From assembly GCA_036741235.1 (NCBI GenBank), contig DAINSQ010000120.1, positions 1 to 14,266 of the forward strand: a stretch of 14,266 bases of DNA. Direction: 5' to 3'. Below the pieces are notes generated by a model. That model was not told where the DNA came from. It worked only from the letters and a program-made list of their open reading frames with translations, and did not search any database. Each line of letters opens with the position of its first letter. The stretch's first letter is position 1. Positions 6,611 to 13,683 of the stretch are shown here, one piece after another. The translations under genes were made by a program, and so were the position numbers. The stretch comes from JABWBR01 sp036741235. GTDB taxonomy: Bacteria; Bacteroidota; Bacteroidia; Chitinophagales; Saprospiraceae.

Positions 6611-7942
6611 TTACAACACTTTCGTAACTCCCGGGATAGCGCAAGCATACATGCCGTCTTTACCCGGCAAAATGGGCGGCTCGGCATTCCATGCAAATTT
6701 ATTCGGCATCAGGCTGATCTCCGAATTCAAGGCGCTTTCCCATTCGATCAGTTGCCCCGAATACGTAGCCATGCGGCCCATAATAGCCGTCATGGTACTT
6801 TTCGCGGCGTGTTCGGCGTCGGCAAATTTAAACTCACTTTTTGAAATAGCGGCAAACAAAAGGTCGTGTTCTACCTGATAAGGGTTGAGATCCTTGCGGG
6901 CGTCGTGGCGCAGAATGGGATAACCGCTGGCCGTGAGGATCACGCCGGGTTCGGGGGCGGTACCGCTTGTTCCCTGAAAACTTTCCGTGACGCGGTTGAC
7001 GCAGCCCGGCATGTGCCGGCACTGGCTGTACATGCGCGAGCCGTCGTCGTATTCGAATTCTACGAAGTGGTGATCATAAATCTCGCCGTATTCCTTGCCC
7101 ACGCGCACCTGCCGGCCGCCCATGCCGTAGGCTTTCACCGGGTAAGCTTGTTTCACCCAGTTGCTAACGTCGATATTGTGAATATGCTGCTCGTTGATAT
7201 GATCGCCGCAAAGCCAGTTGAAATAATACCAGTTGCGCATCTGGTATTCCATCTCGGTTTGTTTTTTCTGTCGCGGCCGCACCCAGACGCCCTCGCTGTT
7301 CCAGTATACATGAGAAGTGACAATATCGCCGATGACGCCTTGCTGCAGCAATTCCACCCAGCGCAAGTACTTCGTTTCGTAGCGGCGTTGCAATCCAACC
7401 ACCACGTTGAGTTTGCGGCGTTTGGCGTCTTCGGCGGCGGCCAGTACCTGGCGAACCCCGGGGGCGTCGACGGCCACCGGTTTTTCCATGAATACGTGTT
7501 TGCCTGCTTTAACCGCCGCTTCGAAGTGCAAGGGGCGGAAACCCGGGGGGGTACACAGGATCACCACATCGCAGAGGGGGATCACTTTTGCATAGCCGTC
7601 AAATCCTGTAAACTTGTGGTCTTCGGGCACTTGCAGGCGCGACATTTCGAGGCCGTTGGCGGCCAGTTCCTGGCTGATCTGCTTATAGCTGCTGTCGAGG
7701 TTGTCGCGGAAGGCGTCGGCCATAGCCACCAGTTTTACCGACTTGTGGGCCAGCAAGGCCTGTACGGCGGCGCCGGTGCCGCGGCCTCCGCAGCCGACCA
7801 GGCCCACTCTGATTGTCTCTTCGCCTGTACTATAAACGCCGGCGGCAATAGCGGAAGGCGCCAGCACCATAGCGCCGGCAACTACGCCTGCCGTTTTTAC
7901 AAAATCGCGGCGCGATATGGCGGATTTATTTTTCTTCGACAT
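6611..7942 (-). CDS. Tat-exported Gfo/Idh/MocA family oxidoreductase
   Basis: This is a 443-residue NAD(P)-dependent dehydrogenase of the glucose-fructose oxidoreductase/inositol dehydrogenase superfamily. A twin-arginine signal (SRRDFVKTAG, 10-19, then a hydrophobic run to about 34) targets it to the Tat system, which fits export with its cofactor already bound. The Rossmann nucleotide site is GLVGCGGRGTG (47-57) and the Lys of MEKP (152-155) is the family's catalytic lysine. The motif GDHINEQHIHNIDVSNW (246-262) supplies the catalytic histidines. Exported relatives in Bacteroides oxidise or cleave sugars through 3-keto intermediates, and a similar role is a reasonable inference given the TIM-barrel partner downstream. 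The substrate cannot be read from the sequence. It is the first gene of the minus-strand run and divergent from the K+ channel gene. Confidence 0.92.
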   Translation of the reverse strand: MSKKNKSAISRRDFVKTAGVVAGAMVLAPSAIAAGVYSTGEETIRVGLVGCGGRGTGAAVQALLAHKSVKLVAMADAFRDNLDSSYKQISQELAANGLEMSRLQVPEDHKFTGFDGYAKVIPLCDVVILCTPPGFRPLHFEAAVKAGKHVFMEKPVAVDAPGVRQVLAAAEDAKRRKLNVVVGLQRRYETKYLRWVELLQQGVIGDIVTSHVYWNSEGVWVRPRQKKQTEMEYQMRNWYYFNWLCGDHINEQHIHNIDVSNWVKQAYPVKAYGMGGRQVRVGKEYGEIYDHHFVEFEYDDGSRMYSQCRHMPGCVNRVTESFQGTSGTAPEPGVILTASGYPILRHDARKDLNPYQVEHDLLFAAISKSEFKFADAEHAAKSTMTAIMGRMATYSGQLIEWESALNSEISLMPNKFAWNAEPPILPGKDGMYACAIPGVTKVL

Positions 7943-7985
7943 ATGCGAAAGGTTTGTTAATATGAAAAATCAAGGGCAAAATAGT

Positions 7986-7993
7986 TAAATTTG
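7986..7993 (+). promoter_or_regulatory. Putative -7 element of the K+ channel gene
   Basis: TAAATTTG is an exact match to the Bacteroidota -7 consensus TAnnTTTG, 37 nt before the channel ATG. The nearest upstream TTTG (7953-7956) is too far away to be a standard -33 box, so the promoter is supported by only one element. Confidence 0.5.
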
Positions 7994-8030
7994 TTGGTAA
8001 TAAGCGGATGTTAACCGCCCAAATAAAGCA

Positions 8031-9089
8031 ATGCAAAAATCTCCCAAACGAGTCAAAAAGCAACTTCAGCCGAACTTCCCCACCTCGATTATGAACCTGC
8101 GCGCGGCGGCGATTATGTTTATGATCGACCTCGCCATTGGCATGTTGGGCTTTATCCTGCTCGAAAATTACCGTGTGCTCGATGCTTTATACATGACCGT
8201 CATTACGGTGGCGACCGTAGGGTTTACCGAAGTACAGCCCTTAAGTGAAGCAGGACGCGTTTTTACCTCTATTTATATTCTGGTCAATATCGGCATTTTT
8301 GCCTATATCCTCGCCGTTTTTTCTTATTATATCATTCAGGGTGAAATATTCAAAACCATGCAAGCCAACCTCATCAGCAACAGAGTGGATAAGCTGAAAA
8401 ATCATATTATTCTCTGTGGGTTCGGTCGTTTTGGGCAAGAAGTGGCCGTACAGCTCACCGCCCAGAAGATGCCTTTTGTGGTGATCGAACACGAAGCCTC
8501 CAAGATCGAGTTCATACAGCAGGCATTCCCCGATATGCTCTATGTTTACGACGACGCCACCCATGACGAGGCCCTCATCAAGGCCGGCCTCGAGCGCGCC
8601 CGCGCGGTGATCTCGGCCCTGCCCGACGACTCCGACAACGTATTCATCGTGCTCACCGCCCGGCAAATCAACCCCACGGTGCGCATTATCAGCCGGGTGG
8701 CCAACCTCAAATCACAGAAAAAACTCATCAAAGCCGGCGCCAACCACGCTGTGATGCCCGAACAAATCGGCGGCTTCTACATGGCTACGCTCATCACTAA
8801 ACCCGGCGCCGTGGAGTTTTTCTATTTTATTACCAATGAATACGAATCCGATATCGGCTTCGAAGAAATCGGCTTCAACGACCTTCCACCCGCACTGCAA
8901 ACGCTCTCTATCGGAGAGATGGGCCTGCGCGAACGCACCGGCGCCAATGTGATCGGCTTCAAGGATATCGCCGGCCGCTATTCGGTGAACCCCACCCCTG
9001 ATTCCCGACTTTACCCCGGCGCCAGTTTTATTGTGCTGGGCAACCACGAGCAATTGGAGAAGTTGAGCGAGTTTTTGGGAAAGGGGTAG
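8031..9089 (+). CDS. Two-TM potassium channel with RCK/TrkA-N and TrkA-C domains
   Basis: The 352-residue protein has an inner-membrane ion-channel module: TM1 (about 26-44), a pore loop with filter TVGFTE (62-67), and TM2 (about 77-102). A cytosolic RCK domain follows, with nucleotide motif GFGRFG (130-135) and the acidic ligand in VIEHE (151-155), then a C-terminal TrkA-C-like domain (about 260-348). This is the MthK/Kch-like architecture used for ligand-gated K+ flux. The filter deviates from the canonical TVGYGD: Phe replaces Tyr, Thr replaces the last Gly, and Glu replaces Asp. The Tyr-to-Phe and Asp-to-Glu changes occur in known channels; the Gly-to-Thr change is less usual and makes ion selectivity uncertain. 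The ATG at 8031 is the first in frame and gives a short basic N-terminus. Confidence 0.9.
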   Translation: MQKSPKRVKKQLQPNFPTSIMNLRAAAIMFMIDLAIGMLGFILLENYRVLDALYMTVITVATVGFTEVQPLSEAGRVFTSIYILVNIGIFAYILAVFSYYIIQGEIFKTMQANLISNRVDKLKNHIILCGFGRFGQEVAVQLTAQKMPFVVIEHEASKIEFIQQAFPDMLYVYDDATHDEALIKAGLERARAVISALPDDSDNVFIVLTARQINPTVRIISRVANLKSQKKLIKAGANHAVMPEQIGGFYMATLITKPGAVEFFYFITNEYESDIGFEEIGFNDLPPALQTLSIGEMGLRERTGANVIGFKDIAGRYSVNPTPDSRLYPGASFIVLGNHEQLEKLSEFLGKG

Positions 9090-9093
9090 GCTG

Positions 9094-9125
9094 TTGGACT
9101 ATTGGACTGTTGGACTATTGGACTT
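9094..9125 (+). repeat. Four tandem octamers TTGGACTN
   Basis: TTGGACTA, TTGGACTG, TTGGACTA and TTGGACTT follow without gaps from 5 nt after the channel stop codon (preceded by CTG). The same unit occurs in inverse orientation at 5528-5543. It does not code for anything visible. Confidence 0.9.
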
Positions 9126-9126
9126 T

Positions 9127-9159
9127 CCCTCCCTCTCTCCCTCTCACCCTCCCTCCCTC
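9127..9159 (-). other. C-rich tract; minus-strand G-quadruplex motif
   Basis: Six CCC runs (9127, 9131, 9139, 9147, 9151 and 9155, each three bases) alternate with short T/A/C spacers. On the minus strand this gives six GGG runs with loops of 1 to 5 nt, more than the four needed for a canonical quadruplex; the plus strand could form an i-motif. It directly follows the octamers and lies downstream of the channel gene. Confidence 0.7.
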
Positions 9160-9237
9160 AAACTCAGTCTATTCTAAGCCAATGAGCGAAGTCGAAACGA
9201 ACCATCACGCAAACGGAGTCAGAACGGCTACTTTGTG

Positions 9238-9327
9238 CAATTTTAAAAAAAACGCGAAAATTTACGATTTACCGGCAATTTTCGCACGAATATTGCCGTT
9301 TTACCGTAAATTTTCGCGTTAAAATTG
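9238..9327. repeat. Long near-palindrome upstream of the DUF4143-type ATPase
   Basis: Arms pair in three blocks: 9238-9246 with 9319-9327 (9 bp), 9253-9266 with 9305-9318 (14 bp) and 9273-9279 with 9292-9298 (7 bp). An extra TTCG/CGAA (9281-9284, 9287-9290) can pair at the tip. The interruptions are a six-A bulge on the left arm (9247-9252) and a 6-by-6 internal loop. The block AATTTTCGC recurs at 9277-9285, so the left arm has two possible partners. The ATPase ATG follows 7 nt after the right arm, which puts the structure in its leader or promoter region. Confidence 0.85.
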
Positions 9328-9334
9328 ACGATAC

Positions 9335-10474
9335 ATGATAAAGCGGGCACTACAAAACATCTTGCAGCAAAGACTTACCAGCTCAGATAAAGTCATCATT
9401 TTGTACGGCCCCCGGCAAGTGGGCAAGACGACTCTTGTGCGGGAATTGTTGACGCAGGTGGAAGGACGCAAGCTGGAAATCAACGCCGATTTGATGCAAT
9501 ACGCGCAAGTATTGTCGAGCCGCGACCTCAGCAAACTCAAGGGACTTACGGCTGGTTACGATATAATTTTCATAGACGAAGCCCAGCGCATCCAGGAAAT
9601 CGGCATTAATCTGAAAATTTTGCATGACCACCTGCCCCATCTTAAATTGGTAGTCACAGGTTCTTCCTCACTCGATTTGGCGAGTAAAGTGCGCGAACCA
9701 CTCACCGGAAGGACCTGGAGCCACCACCTCTATCCCATTAGCCTTGGCGAGCTGGCTGCTACTCGCAACCGGTTTGAATTGGATGTTATGCTGGGAGAAT
9801 TGCTGCTTTTTGGCGCTTATCCGGCTATTTTTAGCATTGAAAATTTTGACGAAAAACGAGCCTACCTGACGGAGTTAACCAACTCCTATTTGTATAAAGA
9901 CGTGCTTGAACTCGGCAATATCCGAAACGCCCCCAAAATGCGCGACTTGCTGCGCCTGCTGGCCTACCAAATAGGATCGGAAGTATCGATAAACGAATTG
10001 TCAAATAAGTTGGAACTCCACCGCGATGCAGTCATCAATTATATCGATCTGCTGGAGAAGGCGTTTGTGATTTTCCGTCTATCCGGCTACAGCCGCAACC
10101 TGCGCAAAGAAATCTCACGGCACGACAAGATCTTTTTCTGGGACCTGGGCGTGCGCAATGCACTTATTGAAAATTTTTTGCCATTGGAAAATCGCAGCGA
10201 CGGCGGTAAACTCTGGGAGAATTTCCTCCTTGCGGAGCGTATCAAATCGCAGTCAAATAAATTGCAGCACGCTAACCGCTACTTCTGGCGTACCTATACC
10301 GGCGCAGAACTGGACTATGTGGAAGAACGAGACGGGGTACTCCGCGGTTTTGAATTTAAGTTTTCACAAAAAACAGCAAAGCCACCCGCCGCCTGGATAA
10401 ACACTTATCCCAATTCCTCATTTATGACTATAAATAAAGAGAATTATTTCGATTTTTTAATACCTGAGTCTTGA
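9335..10474 (+). CDS. AAA-type ATPase with C-terminal DUF4143 domain
   Basis: The 379-residue protein has Walker A GPRQVGKT (25-32), Walker B IIFIDEAQ (77-84) and a sensor-like VVTGSSSL (107-114). A winged-helix-like middle follows (about 205-250, including SINELSNKLELHRDAV), then a C-terminal region with a PD-(D/E)xK-like pattern: GAELD (323-327), then GFEFK (338-342). This is the DUF4143/ArsA-like predicted ATPase class, which is widespread, often multicopy and strain-variable in Bacteroidota and of unknown function. It could be nuclease-linked because of the ELD...ExK pair, but no activity is established. It has no signal peptide or TM segments. The gene sits alone between repeats and a T9SS cargo gene, with a long palindrome just upstream, and its base use looks more AT-rich than its neighbours by eye. 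Confidence 0.9.
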   Translation: MIKRALQNILQQRLTSSDKVIILYGPRQVGKTTLVRELLTQVEGRKLEINADLMQYAQVLSSRDLSKLKGLTAGYDIIFIDEAQRIQEIGINLKILHDHLPHLKLVVTGSSSLDLASKVREPLTGRTWSHHLYPISLGELAATRNRFELDVMLGELLLFGAYPAIFSIENFDEKRAYLTELTNSYLYKDVLELGNIRNAPKMRDLLRLLAYQIGSEVSINELSNKLELHRDAVINYIDLLEKAFVIFRLSGYSRNLRKEISRHDKIFFWDLGVRNALIENFLPLENRSDGGKLWENFLLAERIKSQSNKLQHANRYFWRTYTGAELDYVEERDGVLRGFEFKFSQKTAKPPAAWINTYPNSSFMTINKENYFDFLIPES

Positions 10475-10487
10475 AAAACACCAAACC

Positions 10488-11366
10488 ATGAAAAACCTCC
10501 TCTCCACCCTCCTTGCACTCCTGCCCCTGGCAGCCCTCCACGCGCAAATCCCCAATCCGGGATTTGAAGAATGGATAGATTTAGGGGCTTATAAAGAACC
10601 CGTAGGCTGGCAAACCAATAACGCCACCGACCTTGTTGATCCGCCGATACAACGACTGGATGAAATTGTTGTCGCCGGCAACTACAGCGCGCTGGTGCGC
10701 TCGGCCTGCTCTTCATTCGAATTTTATTGGTGCCCGGGTTTTGCCAAAACCACCTTCGCCATTGGCGATACGATCCCGCAGCAGTTGTACGCCACCGGGT
10801 TTTGTCTTACCGCGTTTTCGACGCCCGGCTACTGCGAAATCGAAGTCAACTTGCGCGCCGGCGGCCAGCTCCTGAGCTCCACGGTGACGCCGATAGATAC
10901 TTCGGTTTGTTCTTCGCCGGCGTGTTACAACAACCTGGTCGATCTGTACCGCCCCCTGGCCGTGCCGGTAAACCCCGGCGGTATTGCGCAGGCAGACTCT
11001 ATGGAGATCATTCTGCGGGCTATTCCCATACCGGCGCCCGACGGCACCGGCGGTGGCGCTGCGTATTTTTATATCGACGAGTTGTCGTTTTCGGCGCCGG
11101 TAACCGCTGTGCGCGAACCCTCGGCCTTACAGCTGCAAATCTGGCCCAATCCGGCAAGCGGCCCCTTATACGGCATTAACCATGAAGCAGATGAGCTGCA
11201 ATGCCGACTCTTTGATATTCACGGGCGGTTCGTGGCAAACCTGGGCGTCGTGGCCCCCGGCGCCTTTGAACTCGACATAAGCCCCTGGCCTGCCGGTTTG
11301 TATATGCTGGAGTTTACCTCGCCATTTAATGGCCGGCGATGGATGGAAAAAATAGCCCGGCAATAG
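10488..11366 (+). CDS. Secreted protein with T9SS type A sorting domain
   Basis: The 292-residue product starts with a Sec signal peptide (MKNLLSTLLALLPLAALHAQ, cleavage near residue 20) and opens the mature part with IPNPGFEEW, typical of Bacteroidota beta-sandwich surface proteins. Seven cysteines lie between residues 74 and 146, so disulfides are possible. Residues 215-292 form a Por-secretion tail (LQIWPNPASG, LFDIHGR, WPAGLYMLEF, final MEKIARQ), which directs export through the type IX system and usually cell-surface attachment. The middle region, ending in YFYIDELSF (about 193-201), resembles a carbohydrate-binding jelly roll, but I cannot name its ligand. Only 13 nt separate it from the ATPase stop, so it may be read from the ATPase transcript. 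It converges with the TMEM220-like gene. Confidence 0.9.
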   Translation: MKNLLSTLLALLPLAALHAQIPNPGFEEWIDLGAYKEPVGWQTNNATDLVDPPIQRLDEIVVAGNYSALVRSACSSFEFYWCPGFAKTTFAIGDTIPQQLYATGFCLTAFSTPGYCEIEVNLRAGGQLLSSTVTPIDTSVCSSPACYNNLVDLYRPLAVPVNPGGIAQADSMEIILRAIPIPAPDGTGGGAAYFYIDELSFSAPVTAVREPSALQLQIWPNPASGPLYGINHEADELQCRLFDIHGRFVANLGVVAPGAFELDISPWPAGLYMLEFTSPFNGRRWMEKIARQ

Positions 11367-11384
11367 CGCTTATCGCCGGGTTAT
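11352..11384 (-). terminator. Hairpin terminator spanning both convergent stop codons
   Basis: The arms 11352-11365 and 11371-11384 pair over 14 positions with one G-T wobble and one A-C mismatch, around a 5-nt GCGCT loop. The core is CCCGGC/GCCGGG. On the minus strand the stem is followed directly by six U (complement of A 11347-11352), a standard intrinsic terminator for the TMEM220-like gene. The stop codons of both convergent genes (11364-11366 and 11370-11372) lie inside it, so it may also slow plus-strand transcripts. Confidence 0.75.
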
Positions 11385-11717
11385 CTGGGCAATTTGCGCA
11401 AGCATACACAAAAAAAGACCGAGGAATTCCCGCGTGAGCTCGATATGGGGCGCTTCGGCTTTCATGGACCCTACAATGGAAGGCGCCCCCATTTTTAGCC
11501 AATGAATAAAATCGGGGATTAAAAAGGCCATCCACACCAGCGCAGCGGCAAGCGTGCCCCAGGCCAGCCATTTGTTATAGCGCCCGGCAGCCGTCAAGCC
11601 GCTCGACAGCGCTACGGCCAGGTACATGGCTATCCATGCCCACGGATCGGGGTCGTTGTACTGGACGATGGCGAACAACAAAAAAAGCAGGGCGGTAACA
11701 GCGAAAAAGCGTCGCAT
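11370..11717 (-). CDS. Small inner-membrane protein, TMEM220-like family
   Basis: The 115-residue protein has three clear hydrophobic segments (about 4-18, 27-44, 50-68) and a fourth, weaker one (about 97-111). The motif FAIVQYNDPDPWAW (15-28) is the signature of the transmembrane family 220, found in many Bacteroidota and in animals. Its biochemical role is unknown. The ATG at 11715-11717 places a short basic MRR N-terminus before the first helix. It is divergent from the PolX/PHP gene and its last codons overlap the terminator hairpin. Confidence 0.85.
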   Translation of the reverse strand: MRRFFAVTALLFLLFAIVQYNDPDPWAWIAMYLAVALSSGLTAAGRYNKWLAWGTLAAALVWMAFLIPDFIHWLKMGAPSIVGSMKAEAPHIELTREFLGLFLCMLAQIAQITRR

Positions 11718-11864
11718 ATGGCGTCAATTTGTGATGAGGTATTTTAACTCGCATTCGACCCTGGGGCGAGCCCAAAACCCGTCGGCGCGAGCTATAATTT
11801 TCACAATATACAATCAATAGCCTGGATTAATCTGTATTTTGCGGGCGTATACTCGCATATCAAC

Positions 11865-13523
11865 ATGACGAACAAAGCAATAGCCCAGGCTTTTCAGGAA
11901 TTGGGAGACATCATGGAATTGCACGGCGAAAATCCGTTCAAAATCCGCTCCTACCAGAATGCGTATATCACGCTGCGCAAACTCGACAGCCCGTTGAGCG
12001 AAATGAGCGACGAAGAGATTGCCGCCATCAAAGGCGTGGGTTCGGCTATCGCCGGAAAAATCCGCGAGTTGCTTGATACGGGGCGCATGACTACCCTCGA
12101 AAAATACCGCGCCATGACGCCCGAAGGGGTGCAGGAAATGCTGCACATTTCGGGTTTCGGCCCCAAAAAAGTGCTGGCCGTGTGGAAAGACCTCGGCGTG
12201 GAAACCGTCGGCGAACTGCTGTATGCCGTCAACGAAAACCGACTGATCGAACTCAAAGGCTTCGGCCAGAAAACCCAGGAAGACCTCAAGGGCAAACTCG
12301 AATACTACCAGCGCTCGAAGGGCAGTTTTCACTATGCTACGCTGGAAAAAGCCGCCCTGGCGCTCGTCGACAAACTGCGCGCCGTCTTTCCCGGCGTGCC
12401 GGTGGAGTTGTGCGGCGAAATGCGGCGCTGCGCCATTACGCCTTCGCGAATAGAAATCCTGGCAGGCGCCGATATCGAAACGGCGCGCCTGTTGGATGCC
12501 GCCAATCTGCAGCCCCGCGAAGCGCAAGGGGAAGGCATACACGCTTCCACGCAAGAGGAATACCCGGTAACGTTTTACACCTGCGACATGCGCGACTTCG
12601 GCTCCAGGCTATTCCGCTATACCGGCGCCGCCGATTTCATCGAGGCTTTCGTGCAGCGCTTTCCCGGTATTGATTTCAAGGGGCTGGCCGACGAAAAATT
12701 AGTTTTCGAACGGGCCGGGCTGCCCTTTATCGCCCCGGAGATGCGCGAGGGCGCTTACGCGCTCGACCTGACCGTGCAGGGCCGCCTGCCGGATTTATTG
12801 CGCGAAAGCGACATCAAAGGCGTGGTGCACGCCCACTCCACCTACAGCGACGGGCTGCACAGTCTGCGCGACATGGCCCTGGAGGCCCGCGCACTGGGTT
12901 ACGGCTACCTGGTCATCACCGACCACTCCAAGTCGGCCTTTTACGCCAACGGCCTGCAACCCGAGCGCGTAATACAGCAATGGGCCGAAATCGACCAACT
13001 CAACGCCGAATTGGCGCCCTTCCGCATCTTCAAAAGCATCGAAAGCGACATCCTCAACGACGGATCGTTGGACTACGAGGCCGATATCCTGTCCGGCTTC
13101 GATTGCGTCATTGCCTCGGTGCACAGCAACCTGCGCATGGATGAAGACAAGGCCACCCAGCGCCTGATCACCGCCATTGAAAATCCCTACACCACCATAC
13201 TGGGCCACCCTACGGGGCGGTTATTGTTGTCGCGCAAAGGTTACCCCATTGACCACCGTCGCGTGATCGACGCGTGCGCGGCCAACCGGGTAGCCATAGA
13301 GATCAACGCCAACCCCTACCGCCTCGACCTCGACTGGCAATGGATACCCTATGCACTGGAAAAAGGCGTCAAGCTGTGCATCAACCCCGACGCCCGCAGC
13401 AAGGCCGGCATTCGAGATATACACTATGGCGTTTGCGCTGCCCGGAAAGGGGGGCTGAGCGCCGCAGAATGCCTTAATACGCTGGACGCGGAGGGGTTTT
13501 TAGCTTATTGTAGCAATGAGTGA
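11865..13523 (+). CDS. PolX-family protein with PHP domain; polymerase site apparently degenerate
   Basis: The 552-residue protein has the bacterial PolX layout: an N-terminal 8-kDa-like domain (MELHGENPFKIRSYQNA, 17-33), helix-hairpin-helix motifs at about 53-66, 94-107 and 128-142, a palm region (about 175-310), and a C-terminal PHP phosphoesterase domain (about 318-545). In active PolX the palm reads GSxRR...GDxD with two catalytic aspartates; here it reads GEMRR (184-188) followed by ITPSRIEIL (191-199), so the GDxD pair is missing. PHP ligands are mostly kept: HAHS (322-325), DH (353-354), Glu393, His420 and His448. The last motif, usually DAH, is DAR (509-511). The likely remaining role is DNA binding plus 3'-5' exonuclease or AP-site processing in base-excision repair, but not templated synthesis. 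The ATG at 11865 is the natural start. Confidence 0.9.
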   Translation: MTNKAIAQAFQELGDIMELHGENPFKIRSYQNAYITLRKLDSPLSEMSDEEIAAIKGVGSAIAGKIRELLDTGRMTTLEKYRAMTPEGVQEMLHISGFGPKKVLAVWKDLGVETVGELLYAVNENRLIELKGFGQKTQEDLKGKLEYYQRSKGSFHYATLEKAALALVDKLRAVFPGVPVELCGEMRRCAITPSRIEILAGADIETARLLDAANLQPREAQGEGIHASTQEEYPVTFYTCDMRDFGSRLFRYTGAADFIEAFVQRFPGIDFKGLADEKLVFERAGLPFIAPEMREGAYALDLTVQGRLPDLLRESDIKGVVHAHSTYSDGLHSLRDMALEARALGYGYLVITDHSKSAFYANGLQPERVIQQWAEIDQLNAELAPFRIFKSIESDILNDGSLDYEADILSGFDCVIASVHSNLRMDEDKATQRLITAIENPYTTILGHPTGRLLLSRKGYPIDHRRVIDACAANRVAIEINANPYRLDLDWQWIPYALEKGVKLCINPDARSKAGIRDIHYGVCAARKGGLSAAECLNTLDAEGFLAYCSNE

Positions 13524-13553
13524 TAGTTTAGTTCTAGATTTGACCAATAGATC

Positions 13554-13586
13554 AATAAGCTGACTTTAAATAGAAATTAGCTTGTT
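13554..13586 (+). terminator. Weak hairpin after the PolX/PHP gene
   Basis: AATAAGCT (13554-13561) pairs with AGCTTGTT (13579-13586), with one T-G wobble and a 17-nt loop, about 30 nt after the stop codon. A T-rich stretch follows. The stem is short and AT-rich, so this is only a candidate. Confidence 0.25.
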
Positions 13587-13666
13587 ATTTATTAAAAAAT
13601 CGTTATTCTTGTAATAAATCCAATGTCAAAAATATTATTCATTAAAAACCCAAGAATCATGTATTG

Positions 13667-13674
13667 TAATTTTG
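13667..13674 (+). promoter_or_regulatory. Putative -7 element of the secreted protease-like gene
   Basis: TAATTTTG matches the Bacteroidota -7 consensus TAnnTTTG exactly. No clear TTG lies at the expected -33 distance. It sits in an AT-rich gap directly before the C9 run and about 50 nt before the first usable start codon of the last gene. Confidence 0.5.
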
Positions 13675-13683
13675 CCCCCCCCC
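13675..13683 (+). repeat. Homopolymer run of nine C
   Basis: Nine consecutive C follow the -7 element TAATTTTG with no gap, so the expected transcription start lies within or just after the run. Runs of this length are prone to slippage. The reading frame of the downstream gene has a TGA (13684-13686) right after the run, so length changes would act on initiation or the leader and not switch a coding frame. Confidence 0.9.

Noticed and set aside
6866..7960. 364-codon plus-strand frame opposite the Gfo/Idh gene
   Set aside because: Antisense shadow of a gene with unambiguous Tat, Rossmann and EKP motifs.
7943..8030. Possible riboswitch or small RNA in the divergent Gfo/Idh-channel gap
   Set aside because: Only 88 nt, AT-rich, no extended stems; a promoter -7 element explains the visible signal.
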